A DNA stretch of 64,000 nucleotides from JAWKNZ01 sp041391425 (GCA_041391425.1 JAWKNZ010000005.1:186001-250000); one strand, 5' to 3'; shown: positions 17,668 through 27,827, numbered from the stretch's first letter. Program-made: numbers and translations. The notes: a model not told the origin generated them from the sequence alone.

Positions 17668-19215
17668 CTATGCCAAAGCTGCTCGTTGCAATCTATGCAT
17701 AACTAAACCTAGCCTTTTGTCAGTTAATATACCAATATTTTGTCGTTCCTTCTCCAGCAAATTTCTCATACAATTATAAAATTCTTTGTCTAAAGGATAC
17801 TTTTCCGGTAAATCCATTTGCTGATGTATAGGTTGCGATACTCGCCAACACTCTTCATAAGACCCTAACATTTGAGGTAAAATCGCTCCAATACGAGCCA
17901 ATCGTTTTAATGCTAAGGGAGAAAAAGAGCGCATAAATTCATCTGATTCACCTTTTAGATTCAAATATAAAAAAGAACCATCACTACGAGAAGTATAGCT
18001 TTGATGGTTTTGCCATAGTTTCGACAAACTCATAGGATGACAGCCCTTAGTTTCATCAAATGACGCCCAAACTTTCGGGTAGACATGCCGTAACTTGATA
18101 GAAAATTTAGAAAGCAGCTTTATAAAATACGAAAAATGTTTCATTGTATGACTGGATATAAATCCACTATGATTTATATGATGCCTCTTAAGACCTTCAC
18201 TTCCAAATTCACCAACTTTCGCTTTATCTTTACGCAAAAACATTTCGAAATTGTTTTCGAAACGTCCGTCATCAATACGCTCTTTTAATTCTTGCACATT
18301 TGGCATAAACCAAAGCGGATTATTTAGATCATCCAATTCACCATAACGATCAAAAATCCCATAAGGCCTTAATCCCGAGATATCAATTTGTTCTATCCAA
18401 TGTGTCAAAGAAATTCGAGCTTCGCGCACGTGAAAAAAAGTATCTACAAATCTAGCTGTGTTACTTATAGATGTAGGTCCCATTACCTTGATTTTAGCGG
18501 AAATTTGTCGCGATACTTTTGATAAACCAAGTAAAATTCTCTTAGCCACAACTCGGTCTGAAGCGCAAAATGGTGATAGATTAAGTAAGTTGAAAGCTTT
18601 TTGTAAATGATAAATCCAAGTACGAGCCACATTATTATAAACCATAAGCCTTAACGTTCCTCCAGGGTGAAGAACATTACTTAGCAAGTTCAAAGCTTGG
18701 CTCGGATTTGGCAAATGGTGCAATACACCATAAATATCTATATGATCAAAAGTTTCCTGTTTTCCAATACAACCAGAGAGAAAAGACATTAGATCTTGGG
18801 TATGAAATTGAACCCTATTAGCCCTAAAATCCATTAATATCCTCAACCGTGCACGGTTGATGCTCTTTTTTGATATATCGACCGCACTAAGATGATTGGA
18901 TGATGGCTCAATTCTACTAATAACGTAAGGTAAAATTTCTCCACAACCTAGTATCAATACATTCCTGGATGGTTTGGTATAAATATATTCATTTATATCA
19001 GAAAAATTAGCCAGAATTTTTGCAAATCCTGAACTTACATAATAGGCTTCCTCAAAACGAGGCCTTGCTAATAATGGATAGCGGGGATAGGGAAACGTTT
19101 GATAAAACTCACGTACTCTAGACGTTAATTTTTCTTGGATGAGCTGGCTTCCTATCAGATCACAGTTTGACATCCGTCCATCCAATCCGAGTACTGAAAC
19201 AGTATCAACCGGCAT
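17668..19215 (-). CDS. SAM-dependent methyltransferase, class I, of unknown substrate
   Basis: A Rossmann methyltransferase core lies in the N-terminal half of 515 residues: NVLILGCGEILPYV as motif I, then AVDISKKSINRARLR, HIDIYGVLHHLPNPSQAL and LHPGGTLRLMVY. Ahead of it is REFYQTFPYPRYPLLARP, which resembles the F/YP-rich lead-in of several methyltransferases acting on peptides or small molecules. The C-terminal 250 residues match nothing I know. The start overlaps the upstream substrate-binding protein gene by 11 bases; an internal ATG (19173) is an alternative. Confidence 0.78.
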   Translation of the reverse strand: MPVDTVSVLGLDGRMSNCDLIGSQLIQEKLTSRVREFYQTFPYPRYPLLARPRFEEAYYVSSGFAKILANFSDINEYIYTKPSRNVLILGCGEILPYVISRIEPSSNHLSAVDISKKSINRARLRILMDFRANRVQFHTQDLMSFLSGCIGKQETFDHIDIYGVLHHLPNPSQALNLLSNVLHPGGTLRLMVYNNVARTWIYHLQKAFNLLNLSPFCASDRVVAKRILLGLSKVSRQISAKIKVMGPTSISNTARFVDTFFHVREARISLTHWIEQIDISGLRPYGIFDRYGELDDLNNPLWFMPNVQELKERIDDGRFENNFEMFLRKDKAKVGEFGSEGLKRHHINHSGFISSHTMKHFSYFIKLLSKFSIKLRHVYPKVWASFDETKGCHPMSLSKLWQNHQSYTSRSDGSFLYLNLKGESDEFMRSFSPLALKRLARIGAILPQMLGSYEECWRVSQPIHQQMDLPEKYPLDKEFYNCMRNLLEKERQNIGILTDKRLGLVMHRLQRAALA

Positions 19216-20410
19216 TTTTTTTCGACCCAGATTTTGACGCCTCAGACTCTCTAGGGTCTACCAATGCCCTAAACTTAGAACCTTCACTCGAAGTACTCAT
19301 AATAACGCCCGGTTTCTCTGCATTTCTTTCCTTATTTATAGTAATCTCTCCCATAACTCCATCCAAACTGCTGACATTCTTCAGCTGCTTTACTAAAGGA
19401 AGGCTTCTTATGCTCCGTGCTTTACGAAAAGCATCCACCAACACCAAAGTTCCATCATACGTCATAGCTGCTAGACTGCTGGGGAACCGTCTAACCTTTT
19501 GCTTAAATCTTTCGGTAAAATCTAGAGTATTCTGAGATACGCCTTCATTTGCATAAAAGTGCACAGAGTAAAAATGCCCAGATAAGGCTTTACTACCTGC
19601 AAATTTAGCTAAATCTGGATGATCCCAGCCATCGCTTCCCAAAAGAGGACCCTTAATACCCATTTGCAACATTTGTCGCATCAATTTCCCTCCTTCTTCA
19701 GCATATGAAGGAAAAACAATCGCCTGTGGATTAGCTTTCATTAAAGACTTCAGATAAGGTTTAAAAGACTTAACTTCAGATTCCGTCAACTCGACTTTAG
19801 AAACCGAACCTCCTCGTCCCATAAACATTGTCTCAAATTGCTCTGCAATCTTCTTAGCATAAGGTGATCTCATTTTGATCAGCACAGCTGCACGTTCGAT
19901 TTTCAATTGAGAGCGAGCAAAAGCTGCTAAAATTTTTCCTTGATAAGAGTCCAAGTTACAGCTTCTAAAAATATATGGGCTCATATTGGTTATACCTCCG
20001 ACTGTAGTAGCCGGTATAAGAAAAGGCTTCTTCGCCTTAGTCGCAACTTGCGCGATAGCCACACTAGAGGCGGCAGTGATAGACCCAAGTATTGCAGCGA
20101 CACGATCGACCGATATAAGCTTTTCTGCAGCTTTAGTGGATAAAGAGGGGCTTGAACGATTATCTGCCTGTATAATTTGTATTTTACGAGCTAATTCTGG
20201 CTCCGTCTGTTGTATGTGCTGAAGCGCGAGTTCAACACCAGCAAGTGCATCTTCTCCATAAGCCTGCTGCGCTCCCGAAAGTGGGAAGATCACCCCAATT
20301 TTGAAAATTCCAGTATCTTTGTAATCTTCGGCCAACAAGACCTTTTGACTAAAGCAAAAAAGAAAGGCTGGCCATAAAACTTTTAAAACTCTCAAACAAC
20401 GGATAACCAT
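19205..20410 (-). CDS. ABC-type branched-chain amino-acid-like substrate-binding protein
   Basis: This is a periplasmic-binding-protein type 1 fold of the LivJ/LivK group, 401 residues with an N-terminal signal (VLWPAFLFCFSQKVLLA). Typical motifs are IGVIFPLSGAQQAYGEDALAG and ILGSITAASSVAIAQVATKAKKPFLIP. No permease or ATPase gene is adjacent, so it may serve a distant transporter or act as a sensor. It overlaps the methyltransferase gene, which makes a two-gene operon. Confidence 0.85.
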   Translation of the reverse strand: MVIRCLRVLKVLWPAFLFCFSQKVLLAEDYKDTGIFKIGVIFPLSGAQQAYGEDALAGVELALQHIQQTEPELARKIQIIQADNRSSPSLSTKAAEKLISVDRVAAILGSITAASSVAIAQVATKAKKPFLIPATTVGGITNMSPYIFRSCNLDSYQGKILAAFARSQLKIERAAVLIKMRSPYAKKIAEQFETMFMGRGGSVSKVELTESEVKSFKPYLKSLMKANPQAIVFPSYAEEGGKLMRQMLQMGIKGPLLGSDGWDHPDLAKFAGSKALSGHFYSVHFYANEGVSQNTLDFTERFKQKVRRFPSSLAAMTYDGTLVLVDAFRKARSIRSLPLVKQLKNVSSLDGVMGEITINKERNAEKPGVIMSTSSEGSKFRALVDPRESEASKSGSKKNAG

Positions 20411-20565
20411 TCATTAGTCTCCTGATTATAAAAAATTATCACTAGAATTTATCTCAAATTCTTAGTATATGCAGACGCAAAAGAAAAAACAGAGCTATAT
20501 CCAAAATATGATCAACATCACTTCTTAGCGTCATTCAATGTCAATACAATTCAAGCATCTTCTTA

Positions 20566-20684
20566 TTAAGGGGAGCAAAACCTATCATACTGCATTACGC
20601 CTAAAAAACATTTGCGCTGCACTAAAAGTACTATCTCCTCATTTTTTTAGGAGAGCCTTGTCTGATAGGTTTTGCTTCCCTTAA
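20566..20684. repeat. Palindromic repeat, GGGAGCAAAACCTATC family
   Basis: The element runs from TTAAGGGGAGCAAAACCTAT to its inverse GATAGGTTTTGCTTCCCTTAA. Inner arms GCCTAAAAAACA and CATTTTTTTAGGAG make it the same short form as 14521-14626. The rest of the 481-base gap between the two minus-strand genes holds nothing I recognise apart from promoter space. Confidence 0.8.
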
Positions 20685-20891
20685 TATATATTCGAACAAA
20701 ATGTAATTAAATACAAGACAGAAGATGACTCATAAGAAGGCATGCTCCTTGGAGAATAACAAAGAACCTAACCATAAATAGAAAGGCAGCATTTAATAGA
20801 ATCAGCCGTAGATTCGATCAAATGCCTAAGCCTTTATGGACTTTATGTAAAACTTTCCGAGACTGCTGACTTCCGCTTTTAAAATGACTGC

Positions 20892-21317
20892 TTACTTTTC
20901 CTCATATTCCGTAACACAGATAACTCCAGCTGTCATATTCTCTGAGCTCTCGTGCCGAAGCAAAAGCTCTGGATAATGAACTTGAATCTGACAGTTTTCG
21001 CAGCCTTCACCGGCAGTGCTTGACCAATAATAACCTTTCTTCAACGTAAAGTTATCCCAAGTCTTCAATATATAGACAAGTTGCTCAGCATTTGGGATAT
21101 ATGAGCCTGATATCATCTTACAAGTTTCTTGAGCACTAGCATAAGTTTCCAAAATTTGCTCGTCATCATCCATAAAAACAGCAAATCCACTTACCAGAGA
21201 GTTATCTCCCTGCATTCCTAATCCTACAAACTCTAACTTACGATCTGTCCCATATGCAGTAGACCAACTCAAAGCAGCTAACAGAAGTGTCATTCTAGCA
21301 AATAGTCTCAATTTCAT
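20892..21317 (-). CDS. Small secreted protein, DUF1566-like
   Basis: Starting at ATG 21317, which has a strong AGGGGAG site upstream (a longer frame begins at 21401), the protein has 141 residues and a clear signal peptide (MTLLLAALSWSTAYG). The body reads like the DUF1566/Lcl C-terminal type: an early CKMISGSYIPNAEQLVYIL, then GYYWSSTAGEGCENCQ and a final AGVICV. Four cysteines could form two disulfides. The function is unknown. Confidence 0.6.
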   Translation of the reverse strand: MKLRLFARMTLLLAALSWSTAYGTDRKLEFVGLGMQGDNSLVSGFAVFMDDDEQILETYASAQETCKMISGSYIPNAEQLVYILKTWDNFTLKKGYYWSSTAGEGCENCQIQVHYPELLLRHESSENMTAGVICVTEYEEK

Positions 21318-21649
21318 TTTATCTCCCCTCCAACCTATTAAAAAAATTTTAGAAACTTTGGGAAAGATTAGCAGCAAACATAAGAAGCAACAAGCCTTCA
21401 TCTACTTAGAGAAGTACTAAAAATCATCAACACCGAAATTATAAAACTCGGAAGGCAATCCACATGACGATTTTACTTGCATGCCTTTCCTTGCTCTTAT
21501 TTACCAGAAATAAATCTTTAAGATATTGAAATCACATGTTTTAAAACTTGATAGAACAATCTCAAATCTGGATCTCTATTGAATCGAGATCTAGATTATA
21601 TTAGATTTTGAAGTCCTTCTGCAAATGCTGTATTGACTACAGTGTTATT

Positions 21650-21767
21650 AACGGGAGCAAAACCTATGAGAGCAAGGCGCAGAGGAACGAGCAGCGCAGT
21701 GTACATATGGGTACATGAGCAGCGCAAAGACAAAAGCAACGCAGCTATCATAGGTTTTGCTCCCGTT
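21650..21767. repeat. Palindromic repeat, GGGAGCAAAACCTATG family with GTACAT core
   Basis: A perfect 20-bp terminal inverted repeat AACGGGAGCAAAACCTATGA encloses arms rich in GCAAGGCGCAG / GCAGCGCAAAG and an apex GTGTACATATGGGTACAT. The full 118 bases form one long hairpin. The remaining sequence before the next gene holds no recognisable feature. Confidence 0.85.
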
Positions 21768-21859
21768 CATATATGATTTTAAAAAAGAGGCCAATAATTG
21801 TAGTTATATAGAAAAGACAGTAAGTTCAGATCACAATTAATTTTCGCTCGAGGCAATTA

Positions 21860-22507
21860 ATGGCAATAGAGAACAAAACATTGGAAGAGACCTCTACAGT
21901 AAATTTTTGGCAAGAAAAATGGCTCAAAAATCCGCAAGGCCAGCCTGGATGGGATTTAGGTGGAGCGCACCCTCTTTTTGACCAGATACTAAACTTGGCG
22001 ATAAAGCAAGGCGGGTTAAAAGAAAAGGCATATATATTTGTACCAGGCTGCGGCAGGGCTCATAATGCCGCAAAATTCGCAGGCATGGGCTTTAATGTAA
22101 CGGCAATGGATATTGTTCCTGAGGCTATCTCTAGAGCCAAACAATGTTACACAAAAGTAAAAAACCTAGACTTAGTAATCGGTGATATCTTTACTTCGAG
22201 CTCTTACGAATCTGAGCACTACGACATGATCTTTGATAGAGCTATGCTCTGTGCATTACCCCGTAACCTTAGGTCCACATATGTAGAGATGGTTTTCAAA
22301 CGTCTACGACCAGGGGGACTTTTCGCTTCTATAAGCTTTGCGAAAGTTGGTAGAGATGTCACTGGCCCTCCATATGCTATCGGCATTGATGAATTACAAA
22401 ATTTATTTTCAGACAAATTTGATTTAATTGCGGCGGAACATCACTCTGAAGGCGCTTGCGATGAAGTCATTCTAAAAGAAATTATCAATATCTGGAGGCG
22501 TAGGTAG
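21860..22507 (+). CDS. TPMT-like SAM-dependent methyltransferase
   Basis: This 215-residue protein matches the thiopurine S-methyltransferase family: NFWQEKW, PGWDLGGAHPLF as the family signature, FVPGCGRAHNAAKFAGMGF as the SAM loop, AMDIVPEAI, YDMIFDRAMLCALP and LRPGGLFA. Bacterial members methylate thiols, selenium or tellurite compounds, or halides; the actual substrate is unclear. It stands alone between two palindromic repeat regions. Confidence 0.85.
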   Translation: MAIENKTLEETSTVNFWQEKWLKNPQGQPGWDLGGAHPLFDQILNLAIKQGGLKEKAYIFVPGCGRAHNAAKFAGMGFNVTAMDIVPEAISRAKQCYTKVKNLDLVIGDIFTSSSYESEHYDMIFDRAMLCALPRNLRSTYVEMVFKRLRPGGLFASISFAKVGRDVTGPPYAIGIDELQNLFSDKFDLIAAEHHSEGACDEVILKEIINIWRRR

Positions 22508-22726
22508 CATTGAAAATACCTCCTATTCAAGATACATAAAAAATCATCACTATTAACACATCAATAATAGTGGCAATTATTCGAAAGAAAAGATCATACA
22601 AGAGGACTTCTACATATTCATATTCTTAACCACAAAGAACTAAGCAATAGACCTTTGTAGATCCCGGTGTCTTTTCTGCATGTAAAAGTAGAAACTTTTT
22701 AATAGTTTCTATTAAGGGGATAAAGA

Positions 22727-24676
22727 TTGCAAAAATATAATTCTAGCGAAGTCGAAATTCTAGCGAGTAAGATATTACACCATAAGACAGTGTACTATCG
22801 TGGCACACCGGAAATAAGCGATAGTGAATATGACGCTTTAGAAGATCGATTAAAAGCTCTAGCACCTGAACATCCTGTACTCAGTAATGTTGGAACAGAT
22901 GAAGTTAGCGGTACCGTAAAAGTAAAGCATTCAAAACCAATGCTATCATTAGAAAAAACTTATGAGTTGTCAACTCTCCTCTCATGGGCAAAAAAATACC
23001 CCGTTGTGGGCACACTTAAAATAGATGGGAATAGCCTCAGCTTGATCTACACAAATGGACACCTTAACCTGGCTAAAACTCGAGGTAACGGCAGAGAGGG
23101 TGAGGACGTTACAGCTAAAATAAAATGGGTTTCAGATTGCGTTCCACTACTGCATCACAATCAAAATGCAATTGATATGCTCGGTCAAAATAAAGAGATT
23201 GAGATTAGAGGCGAACTCTATTGTTCTGAGCCTCAGTTTATAAGGCTTTCTAACGAAATGGTGGGATTAGGCTTGGACAAGCCGACTAACCCAAGAAATA
23301 CGGTTGCCGGAATATTAGGACGCAAACAGCATATATCATTGGCTCATTTTTTCAATTTCGCAGCATTTGATATATTAGATACCAATGGTAACAATCTATT
23401 TTCTACAGAAGTAGAAAAGTTCCATTGGCTCCACTTAATGGGATTTAAGCTACCTGAATTTAAACTATTAAAATCGGGAACTGAGATTACAAAGTTTCTA
23501 GAATTCTCAAAAGCATATATGGCCGATGCTGATATTGGAATTGACGGTGTTGTATTTACATACAATGATATTTCTCTACATGAAAAATTAGGAGAAACAT
23601 CTCATCATCCCAGATATAAACTTTCTTTTAAATGGCAAGGTGAGACTGCAACTGCAAATATTGTCGGCATTACCTGGGCCACATCAAGACTAGGGGTTGT
23701 AACACCAGTGGCTGTTATCGATCCCATATATTTGAGTGGAGCATCTATAACAAATGTCACACTGCACAACGCAGCGCATGTCAAACTTTTTGATATTAAA
23801 GTAGGCGACAAAATAGAAATTGTAAGATCTGGTGAAGTGATTCCTAAGTTTCTTCGTGTTATAAAAGCTGGATCTGGACTTTGCCAGTTGCCGGAACTAT
23901 GCCCATCCTGTCAAAGCCCCCTCGAATTTGACGAGGTCAAACTATATTGCCGCAATCAAGTCAATTGTCCTGCCCAACAAGTTGGAACCATTTTAAATTG
24001 GATTCGTTGTGCGGGAATCGACGACTTGAGCGAAAAACGCTTAAATGCATTAATGCAGATCAATTTGATAAAACACATGTCTGACTTATACAAATTACGA
24101 AAAGAAGACTTTCTTCGCCTGCCGCTAACCAAAGAAAAAATGGCGAATAAACTTTATGATAATATACAAAAAAGTAAAAATTTACCTCTCGCACGGTTTT
24201 TAAATGGCCTTGGAATTCAAGGTGCCGGGCTCACCACCTGGGAAAGTTTATTAGAGCGTTATCCTACTCTGGACGAGCTATTATCCGCTCAAGCATCAGA
24301 TATTGCCAATATAGACGGATTTGCGGAAAAAACCTCAGCTCAAATCGTCAATGGACTTAAGCTTAAAGAACAAGATATCAAAATGCTCATAGCAAGTGGT
24401 GTCACACCACAGGCCATATCTAAATCGGCAATAAATAAGAAGTCACCGTTAACTGGAAAAACTTTAGTTATTACCGGAACTATGAGTAAACCAAGGGCAG
24501 ACTTAGAAGCTGCTATCAAAAGCGTCGGAGGCAAAATATCTAGCTCGGTTTCCAAAAACACTTATGCTTTAATCATCGATGATCTAAATTCGAATTCGAC
24601 CAAGGCAAAAAAAGCGCGTCAGCTAGAAATTCCAATGTGGGATGAAGAAACTTTAATCAAACATTTAAGCACCTAA
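22727..24676 (+). CDS. ligA: NAD+-dependent DNA ligase
   Basis: LigA seals nicks in DNA using NAD+. Starting at TTG 22727 (AAGGGG upstream), 649 residues cover domain Ia (SDSEYDALEDRL), the adenylation domain with KIDG, TRGNGREGEDVT and RGELY, NPRNTVAG, the OB fold (TPVAVIDP, SNVTLHNA-like TNVTLHNAAH), a Cys4 zinc finger (CPSC...C...CPAQ), helix-hairpin-helix repeats and a C-terminal BRCT domain. Sequence near the nucleotidyl lysine departs from consensus: the usual Glu two residues before the Lys (ELKLDG in E. coli) is Thr here (TLKIDG). Confidence 0.93.
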   Translation: MQKYNSSEVEILASKILHHKTVYYRGTPEISDSEYDALEDRLKALAPEHPVLSNVGTDEVSGTVKVKHSKPMLSLEKTYELSTLLSWAKKYPVVGTLKIDGNSLSLIYTNGHLNLAKTRGNGREGEDVTAKIKWVSDCVPLLHHNQNAIDMLGQNKEIEIRGELYCSEPQFIRLSNEMVGLGLDKPTNPRNTVAGILGRKQHISLAHFFNFAAFDILDTNGNNLFSTEVEKFHWLHLMGFKLPEFKLLKSGTEITKFLEFSKAYMADADIGIDGVVFTYNDISLHEKLGETSHHPRYKLSFKWQGETATANIVGITWATSRLGVVTPVAVIDPIYLSGASITNVTLHNAAHVKLFDIKVGDKIEIVRSGEVIPKFLRVIKAGSGLCQLPELCPSCQSPLEFDEVKLYCRNQVNCPAQQVGTILNWIRCAGIDDLSEKRLNALMQINLIKHMSDLYKLRKEDFLRLPLTKEKMANKLYDNIQKSKNLPLARFLNGLGIQGAGLTTWESLLERYPTLDELLSAQASDIANIDGFAEKTSAQIVNGLKLKEQDIKMLIASGVTPQAISKSAINKKSPLTGKTLVITGTMSKPRADLEAAIKSVGGKISSSVSKNTYALIIDDLNSNSTKAKKARQLEIPMWDEETLIKHLST

Positions 24677-24694
24677 GCAGATACCTTAAACATA

Positions 24695-24825
24695 TTAAGG
24701 GGAGCAAAATCTATGAGAGCAAGGCGCAGAGGAACGAGCAGCACAGTGTACATATGAGTACATATGAGTACATAAGCAGCGCAGAGACGAAAGCAATGCA
24801 GCTATCATAGGTTTTGCTCCCGTTA
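24695..24825. repeat. Palindromic repeat, GGGAGCAAAACCTATG family with expanded core
   Basis: It is closely similar to 21650-21767, with ends GGGGAGCAAAATCTATGA and its inverse. The apex carries an extra GAGTACATAT unit, so the core reads GTACATATGAGTACATATG and then AGTACAT. It lies between the convergent genes ligA and the 573-residue lipoprotein, and may serve as a terminator in either direction. Confidence 0.85.
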
Positions 24826-24894
24826 ATAGATGCTGTTAAGAGCTACTTTAATAACAATTTAAAGCAGCTCTGTTGTTTTTAAATTCATACGAAA

Positions 24895-26616
24895 TTAAAA
24901 GCTTATAGTATTATTTAGAGGCTTATCTAACATATCCTGAGAAAGGCCACTACTCCCAGAAGAGTAACAATCACCACCTAACTGCAAGTGCATATCGTAT
25001 AATGGCGTACCACTAGTATCCATCTTAGTTTCATTCCAAGGAAGATAAGCTTGGTAACTACTCCCAATCTGAATATTGTAATTTGTCAAAGGGTCATCAT
25101 TCGCACCACTGGCAGTTATACCATTACCATTATAAACTCGTAAACATGCTGTGGTTCCAACCGCACCGCCATTAGTTGTGTTTAACGTTAGAGGAAATAA
25201 ATATTGTAAGCTACCAAATGCCACGTTTTCAAATCTCACTTCATATGGCTCAAAACTACTCGCTGTGCCCGATGATGTATTAGTCTGACTATCTGAGTCA
25301 TCACAGCTTTCTCCAAGACGAATCTTAACACTTAATACACCACCATCACCTTTTGGGTGCAACACTTCAAATTCAGTTCCACCATTTATAGTCCCATCGG
25401 CAGCAATACTAATCATACTATCGCTGAACCCAGCACCTCCATCAATCTCAACACATCCATTTTTTGCTATCGGCGCGATACCTTGAACTGGAGAACCGGC
25501 TGGGGCTCCGATTTTTAGTTTAAACGAACCAAGTGCCAAAGAATCTGCTCCAAATGTTCCGCCAATAGTTCCAGATGACAGTTGGGTTTTTGTATATTCG
25601 AAGACAAAAACACGCTTAAAGCCAATATCGATATCATCAACATCTTTACCAATAAACGATTGGTCACAGCCTTGGGTTTCATCTTGAATCAACAAAGCAA
25701 GCATAGCAGAATAGCCATCAGGAATATCATCGATAAAATAGCTCAAGGAAAAATTTACTTTACTTCCATCAATCGAGTTTTTATCAGCAGCTAAGATAAT
25801 TTCAGGTCCATCATTGCCATCATTTTCGTGATTATTTGGATCAAACGACAGTAAAGCTAAACAATAATGATCCCCACCAAATCCATAAACACTGGAATCA
25901 ACCGTTAGCGCTATAGCATCAGGTATACCGGAAGCGCCACTTTCCATCGCATCGTTAAATCCTGCCATCTCTTCCTGACCGCAATAGACTAGTTGGAACA
26001 CCCCTAAATTTTTCGAACGAAATTTAGCTTTAGAATTTTCAATTGTAATAGCACTCCGCCTCCAGACGAAAAGGCCGGCATTGCCTTTCATTAAAGCGCA
26101 AAGATTGTCAGAATTTTTTTCCACTCCAACTAGCGCATATAAAGAAGCACCGTCGCTAAAGGGTATTGAAATCGTCATTGGGCTTTCTAAGCTCGTAATA
26201 GTCGACCCATCGGGTCCCTTGGCATCCACAGAAACTGAAGATGAGGCTTGACTAATATCAGCAATCTGAAAATCGGACGGAGTATCTACGGCACTAACGC
26301 TAACCTCTGATCCAATTGCAAGTGCTCCTACGGGAATATCTATAGCCGTACCTGCTGCTTCACCATCAGTAATTTCTAACGAAGTATCAGCATCCTCCGC
26401 GACGGTTTCAGACTTGGTATTCCTTTTATCTGAAGAACCAGAAAGCGACGTTTGTGGCCCGCAGCTTGTCAAAAGCATACTTGCCATTAGGCAGTACGTT
26501 AATAAATTGTAAAAACAATGAGGTTTTAATACCAGACCTCTCGCGCCAGAGTCTATTTTTTTATCGCTGTTTCTTGATGACATTTTATTTCTGTCAAAAA
26601 TAATTGATATCTGCAT
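24895..26616 (-). CDS. Large lipoprotein with ZU5-like segment
   Basis: This 573-residue protein carries a type II signal (CLMASMLLTSCGPQ). ATG 26616 has a good AGAGG site, which leaves an unusually long basic leader of about 36 residues before the hydrophobic part. The mature protein starts with a Ser/Thr/Asp-rich linker, then GTAIDIPVGALAIGSEVSV, which resembles the start of ZU5 domains. The remainder is low in Lys, rich in Gly/Ser/Asp and probably beta-sheet. It is likely exposed on the outer membrane; the function is unknown. Confidence 0.65.
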   Translation of the reverse strand: MQISIIFDRNKMSSRNSDKKIDSGARGLVLKPHCFYNLLTYCLMASMLLTSCGPQTSLSGSSDKRNTKSETVAEDADTSLEITDGEAAGTAIDIPVGALAIGSEVSVSAVDTPSDFQIADISQASSSVSVDAKGPDGSTITSLESPMTISIPFSDGASLYALVGVEKNSDNLCALMKGNAGLFVWRRSAITIENSKAKFRSKNLGVFQLVYCGQEEMAGFNDAMESGASGIPDAIALTVDSSVYGFGGDHYCLALLSFDPNNHENDGNDGPEIILAADKNSIDGSKVNFSLSYFIDDIPDGYSAMLALLIQDETQGCDQSFIGKDVDDIDIGFKRVFVFEYTKTQLSSGTIGGTFGADSLALGSFKLKIGAPAGSPVQGIAPIAKNGCVEIDGGAGFSDSMISIAADGTINGGTEFEVLHPKGDGGVLSVKIRLGESCDDSDSQTNTSSGTASSFEPYEVRFENVAFGSLQYLFPLTLNTTNGGAVGTTACLRVYNGNGITASGANDDPLTNYNIQIGSSYQAYLPWNETKMDTSGTPLYDMHLQLGGDCYSSGSSGLSQDMLDKPLNNTISF

Positions 26617-26905
26617 TTGCTAACCTCTGCAATGACCTGGTTAGAGTATATTTTCAAGTCGCCTAATTCGCTAAAAACTCCTCACAACACTAAGGAATTA
26701 CGAGACCTAACCTTCCAACTTTTCGACAAGACATATAAAAACTTAAAAATATAAAAAAAAATCTTACAATACCAATAACTTATATAAACAACCAAAAAGC
26801 TACTTAATACCCATAGACTATCAGCCCTATAATCCCCCCATTTATTAATGGAAAAAAATTTATGGATGTCTATATTTAAAGAAACGAATCTATCGAGGGG
26901 CATGC

Positions 26906-27742
26906 ATGGGCAGAATTGAATTATCACGCTTAGAAGACGCCTCCCCATTTAGAAAAGTGGCAATGGGGACCTGGAAAACAGCAAAAGACCCTAGTGTTTA
27001 CGGTTATGTTGAAATTGACTTGCAACCGACGCTCGACGTATTGCCACAATATTGTGCGAAAGAAGGCCTTAAAGTAACTCCCTCCCACCTTGTAGGGAGA
27101 GCTGCAGCCATCTGTTTGTCAAAACGGCCAGAAATCAATGCTATGATCCGTGGAAATCGCATCTGGTTGCGCAAGCATGTAAATATTTTTTACCAAGTCA
27201 ACATTCCTGGAGAAGGTGATGACAAAATTAAAAAAGCCACCCTTTCAGGTGTTCTCATAAAAAATACTGAAGAAATGAATGCAGCACAAATTGCTACAGC
27301 CCTCTACAATAAAAGTGACGATGTCAGAAAAGGAAAAGACAAAGAATTAAAAAAGAATCTAGAAGTATTTAAAGCCCTACCTTGGTGGTTTTCTCGCTAT
27401 TATTTAAATATGGCTTCCTTTTTAATTTATGGCCTTAACTGGAATCTTAAATGGTTGGGTATCCCTGAAGATCCTTTTGGGTCGGTTATGATTACCAATA
27501 TTGGATCTCTTGGAATTGACATTGCGTGGGCTCCACTATGCCCCTACACTAGAGTTCCTCTCTTGCTAACTATTGGAGCTGTTCAAGAAAAGCCATGGGT
27601 GGTTGATGGACAAGTTACAGTCCGACCGATATTACCAATCGCAGTAACGTTTGATCACCGCTTGATTGATGGCATTCATGCCTCACAGATGGCTTCAGAC
27701 TTCAAAGAGTGTTTCAAACATCCTGAAAAATATTTATTCTGA
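26906..27742 (+). CDS. Stand-alone 2-oxoacid dehydrogenase E2-type acyltransferase domain
   Basis: The 278 residues form a CAT-like trimeric acyltransferase domain as in lipoate-dependent E2 proteins, with FDHRLIDGIHASQMASDF holding the catalytic His and Asp (HxxxDG), and the VMITNIGSLGID segment. There is no lipoyl domain or subunit-binding domain, and no E1 or E3 gene nearby. The reaction is therefore open; it may acylate another substrate. Such solitary domains are known in diverse bacteria without an assigned role. Confidence 0.78.
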   Translation: MGRIELSRLEDASPFRKVAMGTWKTAKDPSVYGYVEIDLQPTLDVLPQYCAKEGLKVTPSHLVGRAAAICLSKRPEINAMIRGNRIWLRKHVNIFYQVNIPGEGDDKIKKATLSGVLIKNTEEMNAAQIATALYNKSDDVRKGKDKELKKNLEVFKALPWWFSRYYLNMASFLIYGLNWNLKWLGIPEDPFGSVMITNIGSLGIDIAWAPLCPYTRVPLLLTIGAVQEKPWVVDGQVTVRPILPIAVTFDHRLIDGIHASQMASDFKECFKHPEKYLF

Positions 27743-27827
27743 GAACATGTGATATCAGACTGCTCCGCCCCATCAGTTACAAAACGCTTAGAAAGCAAGA
27801 TTTGTCATTGTGAAGCACATGAAGTTC

